Below the pieces are notes generated by a model. It had not been told where the DNA came from and did not search any database. It saw only the letters and a list, made by a program, of their open reading frames with translations. A program made the position numbers and the translations under genes. DNA of 64,000 nucleotides, from the NCBI RefSeq assembly GCF_030816485.1, contig NZ_JAUSYC010000001.1:3162001-3226000 (forward strand), written 5' to 3'. The DNA comes from Arthrobacter sp. B1I2 (GTDB lineage: Bacteria; Actinomycetota; Actinomycetes; Actinomycetales; Micrococcaceae). Within the stretch, counting starts at the first letter, position 1. Each line of letters starts with the position of its first letter. Below, in pieces: positions 43,731-51,567 of the stretch.

Positions 43731-44906
43731 ATGAGCACGAAGAACCGCGTTTGGAGGCGGGCGAGCCTCGCCGTCGTCCTCCTTCTGTCCGGCTGTACCT
43801 ATTCCACCGATGAGCCTGCACCGTCATCAAGCTCACCGAACCCCTTCGCACCCTTGGAAAATCAGGTTCAGCTGTTCCTTGATGAGGGCGCGGTCGCCGC
43901 CGTCGTCCAGATCCGCTGGCCCGAGGGCGAGTGGTCAAAGGCCTACGGCGTGAGGGATCTTGAATCCAGAACGCCGGCGCAGCCCACGGACCGGATACAG
44001 ATCGCCAGCGTCACCAAAACGATGACGGCCGTGGCGGTGTTGAAGCTCGTAGAGGACCACCTCATCGGCCTCGACGATCCCGTCAATGACGTGATACCCG
44101 GATTCACGTCGGCACTCAAGCCGCCGGCGCCGATTACCGTCAGGCAGCTGCTCAGCCATACCTCCGGCATGCCCGAGGTCAACGAGGCTGGGCCACAAGA
44201 TGTTGACTTCCGCCCTGCGATCTCTCAGAAAATGACAATGGAGAGTGGGTTGAAGCTGGCTGGGACTCTCCCCTGGCCCGCAGCCAGCGTCGGGACTTTC
44301 AAGTACTCGAATACGAACTACCTAGCCCTCGGCCTCCTGATACAGGAACTGCGGCACAAGCCGTTCAACCAGGTCATGCAGGAGGAGGTGTTTGAACCCC
44401 TTGGGTTGAAGAATACGAGCCTGAAACCCGTCGACCTCCACACGCCCGGACTTCTCCACGGCTATGCCACCATCCGGGGTGAACGGGTCGACGTCACAGA
44501 CAACACCGCCTGGGCGGGTAACCCGGCCGGAGGGGCAACCTCCACTGTCGAAGACGTGAATCTCTTTATGTCCGCCCTCTTCACCGGCCGGGCGGTCTCG
44601 TCGGCGTCGCTGAAGGAAATGAAGACCAGCCCCGGATTCGCCCCCTACGGGTTGGGCATGTGGGAGCATCCGGACGGGTGTTCGAAAGAGTCCAGGCACG
44701 AGGGCCTAGGCTCGCTTTGGGGCCATCAAACAACAGCCGTCAGCAGCGCTGATGGGCGTTACCAGGCAACGATGACAGTGACGGTGCCACCGCTGCCGAC
44801 CGGACTCGAGGACCCAGCCAGTGAGGAGAAGCGCAATTTCATGAACGGCCAAATGGAGTCCACCCTCAACGAGGCCCTGGACCGCCTATGCAGGCCCGCT
44901 GGCTGA
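43731..44906 (+). CDS. Beta-lactamase-family serine hydrolase, lipoprotein
   Basis: A 391-residue class C beta-lactamase/DD-peptidase-like hydrolase. The signal ends in the lipobox LLSGC (Cys22). The nucleophile motif SVTK is at 93-96, the Tyr motif is in FKYSNTNYLALG, and the third motif is probably in LWGHQTT. It would act outside the membrane on an unknown ester or peptide. The frame is open to 43617, but ATG 43731 gives the proper signal peptide. Confidence 0.87.
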   Translation: MSTKNRVWRRASLAVVLLLSGCTYSTDEPAPSSSSPNPFAPLENQVQLFLDEGAVAAVVQIRWPEGEWSKAYGVRDLESRTPAQPTDRIQIASVTKTMTAVAVLKLVEDHLIGLDDPVNDVIPGFTSALKPPAPITVRQLLSHTSGMPEVNEAGPQDVDFRPAISQKMTMESGLKLAGTLPWPAASVGTFKYSNTNYLALGLLIQELRHKPFNQVMQEEVFEPLGLKNTSLKPVDLHTPGLLHGYATIRGERVDVTDNTAWAGNPAGGATSTVEDVNLFMSALFTGRAVSSASLKEMKTSPGFAPYGLGMWEHPDGCSKESRHEGLGSLWGHQTTAVSSADGRYQATMTVTVPPLPTGLEDPASEEKRNFMNGQMESTLNEALDRLCRPAG

Positions 44907-45289
44907 ACTTGCCACTAGCTGGTGGGGTGTGGTGCGTGGCCGCCTACCTACTGATCGGTACCTGGGTCTTCGGCCCTGCCGGCAAGCTGCCTTCCCTGCG
45001 GCAGGCGGTGGTGTTCCTGCTGCCACTCGTTCCCCTGATCCGGCTGGCTTACCCTGAGTACCGGGCCAGGACCCTGCAGGCAGTCGTGGAGGTTTTCCTG
45101 GCCGTTGCCGCCGTCGTAGTTGCCTTCGCCGTTCCCGCCCCGGAAGGGTCCTGGAGCCCGCCGTGGGCGTACGCCTGCGGGGCCGCGACCCCGGGGCTCA
45201 TGACCGCCTGCTGGGCCTGGCGCCTTCCCCACCGTTGGCGTCTGCAGCATGAGGGACCATCGTCTAGGACCGGGGCTGGAATAGCCTGA
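44888..45289 (+). CDS. Hypothetical membrane protein, four helices
   Basis: A 133-residue protein with hydrophobic segments near LAGGVWCVAAYLLIGTWVFG, QAVVFLLPLVPLIRL, VVEVFLAVAAVVVAFAV and AYACGAATPGLMTACWAW, ending in a basic tail. It overlaps the serine-hydrolase gene by 19 bases, so the two are probably made together. No family recognised. Confidence 0.65.
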   Translation: MQARWLNLPLAGGVWCVAAYLLIGTWVFGPAGKLPSLRQAVVFLLPLVPLIRLAYPEYRARTLQAVVEVFLAVAAVVVAFAVPAPEGSWSPPWAYACGAATPGLMTACWAWRLPHRWRLQHEGPSSRTGAGIA

Positions 45290-45435
45290 ATGACCCAGAT
45301 GACAATTGGAATCCTCCAGGAGGAACAGCCGGCCAACTGGGGGCCATGTAGGGGGCCTGTCCCCCTCGACTGGGCCGTCGCCCGGGCCTAATCTGTCCTC
45401 GCAAGCATCCGACACTGGCGACCGAGGGGTCTGAA

Positions 45436-45828
45436 ATGGGAGCACAGGAAGACGTCGTACTGGTCCGGCGCGGCTACGAAGCGTTCATCGCGGGCGACAT
45501 GGACACGCTCGGGGACCTATTCACCGAGGACGCCGTCTGGCATGTCGGCGGAAGCGGCGCCCTTTCAGGAGACAAGAAGGGTCGGGACGCAATCCTGGCC
45601 TATTTCGGTGAACTGGGTTCGCGGTCTAAAGGGTCAATCAGGATCACAGTGGAAGACGTGGCCAGGGGCGACAGGTATACGGTCGGGGTCCATTCGACCT
45701 ATGCGGAGCGCGACGGCAAGTCCCTGGACCAACGGCAGGCCATTGCATTCAGCATCTCCGGCGGAAAGGTGACCGAGGCCCTGGAGCTGCAGGAAGATAC
45801 AGCCAAGGCATCCGACTTCTGGTCCTGA
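45436..45828 (+). CDS. SnoaL-like (NTF2-fold) protein, copy 2
   Basis: A 130-residue homologue of the gene at 42563, about 82% identical; the upstream 60 bases are similar too (CTAATCTGTCCT versus CTAGCCTGTCCC). GAGGGG lies seven bases before the ATG. Both copies keep the FTEDAVWHVGGSG and YAERDGKSLDQR / HAERDGKSLDQR cores, so both are probably functional. The substrate is unknown. Confidence 0.88.
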   Translation: MGAQEDVVLVRRGYEAFIAGDMDTLGDLFTEDAVWHVGGSGALSGDKKGRDAILAYFGELGSRSKGSIRITVEDVARGDRYTVGVHSTYAERDGKSLDQRQAIAFSISGGKVTEALELQEDTAKASDFWS

Positions 45829-45950
45829 CTTTCGACCAGCTACATATTGGTGGTGCTTCCGCTGTAAATACCCAGCCGACTTGCGCGCTAATTCCTCAGT
45901 ATGCTTACTATAGGTGTAGCCGAATGCGAACGGCTGCGAACGGGAGAATC

Positions 45951-45984
45951 GAAGGGCGCGCTCAGCGAACGGGGCGCGCCTTTC
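45951..45984 (+). repeat. Conserved-loop stem-loop, copy 3
   Basis: GAAGGGCGCGC, the loop TCAGCGAACGG and GGCGCGCCTTTC. The preceding 100 bases resemble the stretch before copy 1 (AGTATGCTTACTATAG versus AGCATGCTTATTATGA), as if a promoter-to-terminator unit had lost its gene. Confidence 0.75.
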
Positions 45985-45992
45985 CCATGTCC

Positions 45993-46361
45993 TCAGAAGC
46001 GTCTACACCTCGTCCAGTAGCCCAGGGGCAACGGCCAGGCCGTCCAGCCGAACGACGAACCGCTGCGGTAGTGACCTCCCCTGGCACAACAAAACCGACG
46101 ACCAGGAAGAGCGCCGCCTGGGCGTGTGGCTGCAGACGCAGCGCATCGACCAACGTGGGGGGCAGGGCGGCTGTTCAGCCTCCCCCCGCCTCCTCCTGCA
46201 GGTCCTATGCTGGCGCTGAAGTTGCCGCGCCCTCCGCCGCCGCTGTCGTCATCCTTGCCGCACCGGAGACACCGCTTATACAGGCTGCTGCCGTCCTCAG
46301 TGTGTTCGACGTGCCTGGTGGAAGGTGATGGCGTCCACCGGCCGGGTACCCAGAACAGCAC
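45993..46361 (-). CDS. Possible zinc-ribbon-like small protein
   Basis: From GTG 46361 the frame reads TRHVEHTEDGSSLYKRCLRC, then GKDDDSGGGGRGNFSASIGP, resembling small actinobacterial proteins with a CxxC knuckle and a Gly-rich end. The rest of the frame (to 45993) looks random and overlaps the helicase-associated fragment, so the true gene may be shorter or decayed. Only one CxxC is visible. Confidence 0.25.
   Translation of the reverse strand: MLFWVPGRWTPSPSTRHVEHTEDGSSLYKRCLRCGKDDDSGGGGRGNFSASIGPAGGGGGRLNSRPAPHVGRCAASAATRPGGALPGRRFCCARGGHYRSGSSFGWTAWPLPLGYWTRCRRF
46082..46150 (+). pseudogene. Helicase-associated (HA) domain remnant, copy 2
   Basis: WHNKTDDQEERRLGVWLQTQ then RID, the same Trp-containing repeat as at 43348, in one frame of about 23 codons and then unrelated sequence. 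Like copy 1 it lies downstream of a SnoaL-like gene and a stem-loop. Confidence 0.6.
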
Positions 46362-46548
46362 GGCAACCTCGCGGGAGTAAACCACGGTGTAGCTTTGTGG
46401 GACCGTCCAGCCAGGAGTGGATGTCGGTGAACTCCTCGACGACCGAACTGTCACCGGGCAGTCGCCGGCCTTCGAGCAGGTCGTAGACCAGATTCCAGGC
46501 GAGGTCCATCAGTTCATGGGTTGCTGCCTCCACCGATGGGGCCGTCAT
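46297..46548 (-). CDS. Hypothetical protein
   Basis: An 83-residue frame from ATG 46548. The first half (EAATHELMDLAWNLVYDLLE, then DSSVVEEFTDIHSWLDG) looks like a real helical domain; the second half is Arg/His-rich and may result from a frameshift, because the neighbouring frame gives a better protein (the zinc-ribbon-like ORF). It could be one decayed gene rather than two. Confidence 0.4.
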   Translation of the reverse strand: MTAPSVEAATHELMDLAWNLVYDLLEGRRLPGDSSVVEEFTDIHSWLDGPTKLHRGLLPRGCRAVLGTRPVDAITFHQARRTH

Positions 46549-46656
46549 GACTCCATGGTCCTCCCCGGCACTTACAGGACGAGGGAATCGGCGGGCGTGT
46601 GCTGAGCGGACGCGGTTGCTTCGAACGGTGGTCATGGCCACCATGGAAGTGTGGCA

Positions 46657-47217
46657 ATGAAAGGCTTTTTGCGCCGGCTCGCCTTTCCCCTGTGCCTGCT
46701 GGTCCCGATAGCCGGAACGGCCGGATGCTCCTATGACTACCCCGATCCAGCGCACGCCCCAGCTCCCGAAACTGACGGTACGGCCACACCTGAACCTTCA
46801 CTGACAACGGAATCCGCTACACCACCCAGTGACACTCTGGTCCTTGAGCGCGGAGCCAGGAACTATCAGGAACTGGACCGGCTCCTTAAAGCCGTGCCGG
46901 GGCCGGTCCTCCTGTTTCAAGAGGGTCCACTGGACGGCCCTGCCAGGGGTTTTGGCATGACGGAACAGGTGCCTGCGGCCGGCCAGTACACCGTCGCTGC
47001 TGCCTGCGTTGGTGCACCCAACGCCAGGATCTTCGTCCGTCAGGAGAATCCCAAAGTCACACTCTGGCCCGTCGAGCTCACAGTGGACTGCCCAGGATCC
47101 ACTTCACAAGTCATCACACTTCAACAGGGCTATGTTTCCGCGCACCTATCCCTGCCCAGCCCCGGAGATACACCCTGGACAGGGGCAGTGGGCGGAGTGC
47201 GGGTGACCGGCAGCTAG
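46657..47217 (+). CDS. Hypothetical lipoprotein
   Basis: A 186-residue protein with a signal peptide and the lipobox GTAGC, then a Pro/Thr-rich linker and a beta-rich domain of about 120 residues (TVAAACVGAPNARIFVRQE; WPVELTVDCPGSTSQVITL). The layout, with two cysteines in the domain, is like many actinobacterial surface lipoproteins of unknown role. GGAAG lies eight bases before ATG 46657; GTG 46651 is a less likely start. Confidence 0.72.
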   Translation: MKGFLRRLAFPLCLLVPIAGTAGCSYDYPDPAHAPAPETDGTATPEPSLTTESATPPSDTLVLERGARNYQELDRLLKAVPGPVLLFQEGPLDGPARGFGMTEQVPAAGQYTVAAACVGAPNARIFVRQENPKVTLWPVELTVDCPGSTSQVITLQQGYVSAHLSLPSPGDTPWTGAVGGVRVTGS

Positions 47218-47382
47218 GCATCCGGCGCGCGAAGGAGTGCGGCAAGCCATATCGCACTGCCCTTCGGCATGCAGTTTCCTGACTCATCGAAGAGCAGCAC
47301 AGGCGCAATGCAAATGCCGGCCGGGCTCGACGGTCCCGGTTACCAGCCCACGTTGTCTCCAGGACCTGTGGGCGGTATGTCC

Positions 47383-48111
47383 TTAGTAGTCGATGGCTTT
47401 GCGGTCGATGGACTTCAGCGCGGCGAGCCGTGCCTCCACTTCGGTCTGCTCTCCGAGGTCTTCCAAGGAGGCAAACTGGGATTCCAGTGAGGAGGCAGCG
47501 AGTTCCTGCTGGCCGCGGACCGTGGCTTCCTGGCGGCGGATATTCTCCTCGTACCGGCCGATCGCAGAAGTCGGATCTCCGGCGTCCAGGGCCTTGAGGG
47601 CGTCATGGACCTGGGACTGGGCGGCGGCGACCCTGGCGCGGTTGACGAGCTGGTTGCGCTTGGCGGTCAGCTCCACGAGCTTGCCCCGCATTTGGCCCAG
47701 GCCCTGCTTGAGCTGGTCGACGACCTTGTTCTGCGCGGCAAGGTTCGGTTCCTGGGCCTTGGCGGTGGATTCGGCGCTCATCTGCCGTCCGATGGCGACC
47801 TTGGCGAGGTTGTCGAACTTGTCGGCGTCCACGCTGTTCCCGGCGGCACGGAACTCGTCGGCTTTGCGGGAAGCGGCGATCGCCTTGCTGGCCCAGGTGT
47901 TGGCCTCGGTCACGGCGCGGGCGTGGTCGTCCTCGGCCATGCGGAGGGTGCCGATGGTCTGGGCGACGGCGGCCTCGGCTTCACGGATATTCTCCGAGTA
48001 GTCCCGGACCATCTGGTCCAGCATCTTCTGCGGGTCTTCCGCGGAGTCCAGGAGGGCGTTGAGGTTAGCCTTGGCGAGCTGGGCAACGCGGGCGAAAATA
48101 CTCTGCTTCAC
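47383..48111 (-). CDS. pspA: PspA/IM30 family protein
   Basis: A 242-residue coiled-coil protein of the phage-shock/ESCRT-III-like family, which binds and protects the cytoplasmic membrane. The N-terminal IFARVAQLAKANLNALLDSAEDPQKMLDQMV amphipathic start and the long helices to about residue 220 are typical. No PspB/C genes lie beside it. Its neighbours are accessory genes, but PspA itself is usually core, so it may mark a core patch inside the mosaic. Confidence 0.9.
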   Translation of the reverse strand: MKQSIFARVAQLAKANLNALLDSAEDPQKMLDQMVRDYSENIREAEAAVAQTIGTLRMAEDDHARAVTEANTWASKAIAASRKADEFRAAGNSVDADKFDNLAKVAIGRQMSAESTAKAQEPNLAAQNKVVDQLKQGLGQMRGKLVELTAKRNQLVNRARVAAAQSQVHDALKALDAGDPTSAIGRYEENIRRQEATVRGQQELAASSLESQFASLEDLGEQTEVEARLAALKSIDRKAIDY

Positions 48112-48329
48112 GGTGTTCTTTCTATCGGTAGGGCAATTCGTATTTTATGTGTACGGCATCTTCGGGGACCAGTGTCGGAAAGTCGCCTGCATGGTCTCCT
48201 GGCCGTCACCGTCGAGAAGTCATCGCTCAAGAGGGGATCTGCAAAATACTGTCAAAATCCGCCCAAGCACTTCCAACGCCGCAAAGCAGTTGGCCCACGG
48301 CAGCCCCCGACTAATCAATGGAGCCTTGT

Positions 48330-48617
48330 TCAGCCCCGCTGCCGGCGTCTGCGTGCCCAGATGACCTCGGTGACCCCGCCCAGAGCAGCGGGAAGGCTAC
48401 AACGGCCGCGAGGTGGCGCATCAGGTTGTAGGGGTTCACCAGAGCCGCCCAGCCCACGAAAACTGCCGGCAAGGCTACGCAGACGGTCACCCATACAGGG
48501 CTGCCGCGGGCGTGTGACCAGCGGCGGCCGCGAGATCCCGTACCCGATCACGACCATCGAGGCGAGGACGACCAGAATCCAGGCGAGGGTCCGAGCCCAT
48601 TGGCTGGCCCTAACCAA
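48330..48617 (-). pseudogene. Small membrane protein with two frameshifts
   Basis: TTG 48617 overlaps the end of the upstream gene and opens a frame with one membrane helix (LAWILVVLASMVVIGYGI). A protein-like second segment (VTVCVALPAVFVGWAALVNP, then YNLMRHLAAVVAFPLLWA) is in a different frame, and a natural end (GVTEVIWARRRRQRG) is back in the first. Two compensating shifts would rebuild a protein of about 95 residues with three helices. Confidence 0.45.
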
Positions 48618-49167
48618 CCCTGGACTCGTCCATGGAATTGAGCAGTCCTTCGGTGTCTTCGACATCGTAGAAGGCGACAGTCTGGCCGAGGCCGAGGCTG
48701 AAGAAGTCCACCCCGGTATTCTGGTACATGCCAAGAAGCCCTCCCAGGCCCTGATACCCGAACGTCATACCAACGTGCCGGCCCTCTTTGGCCCGATCGA
48801 CTTTGGTGGGCAGACCGTTGACGGGGCCTCCGAAACGGACCCTGTCCCCTGTGCAGGCGATCGCCCGGCGGTCCGTGAGCCCATAAGCGGTGACCAGCTT
48901 CCGCCGCTCCTTCATGATGAACCGGCCGAAGATGAAATAGAGGCCAACCACGACGAAAGGAATGCCCCAAAGCACGAAAAAGGGCTGTTTAGCCGTGGTG
49001 ACCGCCATGAATTCCCAAAAGATCGCGAAGCCACCCCACAGGATGCTGAACGGCACCAGAAAGGCGTCCGCGCCGGTGACACGAACCCGGGGATCCGGTT
49101 GGCCAGCCCACAACAGTCGCTCACCTTGGCGGAGGAGGGGAAGAATTCGCGCCCGGGCATCCCTCAT
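48610..49167 (-). CDS. Membrane protein with PH-like domain
   Basis: A 185-residue protein: an N-terminal cytoplasmic stretch (ILPLLRQGERLLWAGQPDP), two membrane helices (FLVPFSILWGGFAIFWEFMAV; FFVLWGIPFVVVGLYFIFG), then a soluble domain (VTAYGLTDRRAIACTG) resembling bacterial PH (YdbT/DUF304-like) domains. Function unknown. It reads toward pspA with a decayed membrane-protein gene between them. Confidence 0.72.
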   Translation of the reverse strand: MRDARARILPLLRQGERLLWAGQPDPRVRVTGADAFLVPFSILWGGFAIFWEFMAVTTAKQPFFVLWGIPFVVVGLYFIFGRFIMKERRKLVTAYGLTDRRAIACTGDRVRFGGPVNGLPTKVDRAKEGRHVGMTFGYQGLGGLLGMYQNTGVDFFSLGLGQTVAFYDVEDTEGLLNSMDESRVG

Positions 49168-49493
49168 GGCCGAAGTCTTCCACAGGCAGCATCACGACCG
49201 GAATGGTCAGGCAGGCACGTCCTACTTTCCGGCGGCCTACAGGACCGACTTTCGGATGCTACGGGATCCTTACGGCAGAGCTGACGCCTGTGGCCGCTGA
49301 CCCGCTGATGTCGGAACGCGTAGCCATCGCGTGACGTCGGGATGCTGGTAAACGAGGTCCTCACGAGCTTTCCAGCCGTGCGTTTCCGGCCACAGATCAT
49401 GAAAGGGTAACAGCCCCTACCCCTGCAATTACGGGTCCGTAACCCTTCGGAACCGAGCAGGCCAAAGCCCCGGCGCCGCACCTAAACTTAGCC
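49168..49493. other. Intergenic stretch without a recognised gene
   Basis: I see no supported coding frame here. The last 15 bases hold a -10-like TAAACT (49483-49488) for the following tiny gene. The rest may be promoter sequence for the divergent membrane-protein gene, or debris. Confidence 0.5.
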
Positions 49494-49733
49494 ATGAGCA
49501 CGACTGCGTCGTTGATCCTGATTTTCTGTGCTGCCTCCGCCTGGATTGGCTTGACGGTATTCGTGCTCGTACGGTTGCGCCGTCGTCGGCGCGGGTCGTC
49601 GCTGGTAGCTTCGGCTCCCCCTACCGCTGGCCCCGGCAGCCTCTCCTACAGGCCCTGGCACGACGTCGGTGGAGTAACGGGTAAGATCCCGACACGTCGG
49701 CACAGGCTGAGAATCAGGCGGGTTCGCGGCTGA
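49494..49733 (+). CDS. Tiny membrane protein with basic tail
   Basis: A 79-residue frame whose first 34 residues form a membrane helix and an arginine cluster (IFCAASAWIGLTVFVLVRLR, then RRRRG), the same build as the ORFs at 42228 and 43141. The remaining 45 residues look random, so the original gene may have ended earlier or been joined to other DNA. TAAACT ends five bases before the ATG, pointing to a leaderless mRNA. Confidence 0.5.
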   Translation: MSTTASLILIFCAASAWIGLTVFVLVRLRRRRRGSSLVASAPPTAGPGSLSYRPWHDVGGVTGKIPTRRHRLRIRRVRG

Positions 49734-49780
49734 AGCTGGCCACTGCAGGGTGCCCCGGCCTGAGCCCGAAGGCCGCCGAA

Positions 49781-49880
49781 CAGGGTGCCGAACGCGTTGC
49801 GCAGCAGTGCGGTGATCGGGGCGGTCAGCGGGAAGTAGTTGAGGACCTGCACGATCAGCGCGCCAGGGGTCGCGATACAA
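49781..49880 (-). pseudogene. ABC-2 type permease fragment
   Basis: About 30 codons (ALIVQVLNYFPLTAPITALL, then RNAFGTL) match a membrane segment of ABC-2/NatB-type export permeases. The flanking sequence is unrelated in all frames, so this is a short leftover of a large gene. Confidence 0.5.
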
Positions 49881-49897
49881 ATCGGAAATCTCCAGCC

Positions 49898-50101
49898 CTA
49901 GACGCTGTTGTCCTCTTCGGCCTCGTGCCGGTACTTGTCGGGGAGCTTTTTCAGCGCTCTTGGCGTGATGAACTGCGCGACGTCGCCCATGGCCACAATC
50001 CCGGCGCAAACCAGGATCGGGCGTAGACTCCGGAGCAAAAGAACGGGCCCCAGAATACCCACGATGACCATTCCAAGGGGAACACCCACAAGTGCCGTCA
50101 T
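49898..50101 (-). CDS. Small hypothetical membrane protein
   Basis: A 67-residue protein with one or two short hydrophobic segments (GVPLGMVIVGILGPVLLL; ILVCAGIVAMGDVAQF) and a charged C-terminus (KKLPDKYRHEAEEDNSV). The composition fits a real small membrane protein. No family recognised. Confidence 0.55.
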   Translation of the reverse strand: MTALVGVPLGMVIVGILGPVLLLRSLRPILVCAGIVAMGDVAQFITPRALKKLPDKYRHEAEEDNSV

Positions 50102-50184
50102 CGGTTCCGGCCTGGATCGTTTCTCGCGCGCCCACAGGAAGTGTTAGTCCTCGCGTCAGCTCATCGTGGAGCGCATACTAAGGC

Positions 50185-50580
50185 ATGGCTGACACCGACG
50201 ACTTCCTGGCTTGGGTGAGGACTTCTCTTTACGAGGCGGAACTAGCCATTCACAACGGCAATAGCGGCCCACGCAGGGCTATTTGGTCCGGCACCGAACC
50301 AGTTGGTGTATTGGGCGCTTGGCGTAGCGCTTTCGGGCGGAAGGACCTGGATGAGTTGTTCTCCGGCCTTGCTAAACAATTCTCCAATTGCACGTCGTTC
50401 AGGTTTGAATTGCTGGCCTACGATGTCTCTGGCGACATGGCCTACACCGCGGGCCTGGAACACACCTCGGTCTCGGTGGACGGGGAACCACGCAATTACA
50501 CCCTGCGGGTCACCCAGGTTTACCGCCGCGAAGACGGTGAGTGGAAGGTGGCCCACCGGCACGCAGACACGGTGACATGA
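50185..50580 (+). CDS. NTF2-fold (SnoaL/DUF4440-like) protein
   Basis: A 131-residue protein with the cone-shaped fold seen in ketosteroid isomerase and SnoaL families: an N-terminal helix, then strands FRFELLAYDVSGDMAYTAGL, YTLRVTQVYRREDGEWKVAH and a terminal HRHADT. It is distinct from the two SnoaL copies at 42563 and 45436. Stem-loop copy 4 follows. The substrate is unknown. Confidence 0.82.
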   Translation: MADTDDFLAWVRTSLYEAELAIHNGNSGPRRAIWSGTEPVGVLGAWRSAFGRKDLDELFSGLAKQFSNCTSFRFELLAYDVSGDMAYTAGLEHTSVSVDGEPRNYTLRVTQVYRREDGEWKVAHRHADTVT

Positions 50581-50635
50581 GACTGGGATGCACAGCGGTC
50601 TCTGGACGGCATGTCTGCCACTTCTGATTCCCTAC

Positions 50636-50672
50636 GGGAAGCGCGCCCAGCGAACGGGGCGCGCCCCTTCCC
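50636..50672 (+). repeat. Conserved-loop stem-loop, copy 4
   Basis: GGGAAGCGCGC, the loop CCAGCGAACGG and GGCGCGCCCCTTCCC, 55 bases after the stop of the NTF2-fold gene. Confidence 0.7.
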
Positions 50673-50736
50673 CTGACTTCAAGGGGCCGGCCAGCCCGAA
50701 AATCCCTGCACGCGGCAATTTTCTATGCTTGGCACT

Positions 50737-50967
50737 TTAGGTTTGGTCTTCGTTGTTGGCGGTCTCCTCGACCCAACCAACGGCTTCATCAGGGAGAAGA
50801 GGCCCCTCTGATTCTCCATCTTCACGCCACCACGGATCCCCTGCTGCAGGCCCTCCAGCCCCCACAATCCTGGCAAAGATTTGTGGGGGAATGACGTCGC
50901 CGTTATTGTCGATCAACCATTGTTGCGTTGAGGGCTCAAGCCTTGGCCACCACTCCCGGATGCTCAT
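50737..50967 (-). CDS. Hypothetical protein
   Basis: A 76-residue soluble protein (MSIREWWPRLEPSTQQWLID, NNGDVIPPQIFARI) with a Trp-rich, acidic C-terminus. The start looks natural; an in-frame ATG at 50991 would add eight residues. It resembles small actinobacterial proteins of unknown function. No motif recognised. Confidence 0.6.
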   Translation of the reverse strand: MSIREWWPRLEPSTQQWLIDNNGDVIPPQIFARIVGAGGPAAGDPWWREDGESEGPLLPDEAVGWVEETANNEDQT

Positions 50968-51105
50968 GGTCACAGTCTCCCACCTCCGCACATTTCGAGG
51001 TTTACATCTACCGAATTATGCGCAGCGAAAGGCCAAGTCGCCCGGGCAGCTCCTCCGGATTCAAAAGCTTTGTAAGTGGTGGCGCCAAACACCCGAAGGA
51101 TCAGG

Positions 51106-51567
51106 TCACGCCAGGCGGGCCCTCACGATCTCGCTGACGGCCTTGCCGTCGAAGCGGCCGGCAATTTTGGGAGTCACCGATTTCATGACGGCGCCCATGG
51201 AGCGCATCGTCAGGTCGGCACCGCCGGCCTTCAAACCGGCGATCACCTCGTCGACGATGGCCTCGGCTTCCGCGCGCGTCAGGGCCTTGGGCAGATAGGC
51301 CTCTATGATCTCAGCCTCGGCGATCTCAGCCTGGGCCCGGTCATCGTGGCCGGCCGCCGAATAGGTTGCGGCGGTCTCACGGCGCTTGGCGGCCTCTTTT
51401 TGCAGCAGGGCAGTGACCTGCAGGTCGTCAAGCTCCACCGGGGTCTTGCCGGACTTCTCCCGCGTTTCGATTTCGCCCAGGACGTTCCGAACCGTGGTCA
51501 GGCCCACCTTGTTGCCGGACTTCATATGGACGATGACGTCGCCCTTCAGCTTTTCCTTCAGTGACAT
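51106..51567 (-). CDS. GatB/YqeY domain protein
   Basis: A 153-residue protein of the YqeY family, related to the tail domain of the GatB amidotransferase subunit (MSLKEKLKGDVIVHMKSGNK, AEIAEAEIIEAYLPKALTRA, DLTMRSMGAVMKSVTPKIAG). It may act on or bind tRNA; the stand-alone role is unproven. It is a widely conserved core gene and marks the right edge of the accessory region. Confidence 0.92.
   Translation of the reverse strand: MSLKEKLKGDVIVHMKSGNKVGLTTVRNVLGEIETREKSGKTPVELDDLQVTALLQKEAAKRRETAATYSAAGHDDRAQAEIAEAEIIEAYLPKALTRAEAEAIVDEVIAGLKAGGADLTMRSMGAVMKSVTPKIAGRFDGKAVSEIVRARLA

Noticed and set aside
47605..49284. 559-codon plus-strand frame opposite pspA and the PH-like gene
   Set aside because: Spans two convincing minus-strand genes, and its residues are low-complexity.
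28960..51105. Direct repeat of the tRNA-Leu 3' end as the far attachment site
   Set aside because: I scanned by eye for the TTCAAGTCCCC-type end and did not find a second copy; the right end may be lost, so no attachment site is claimed.
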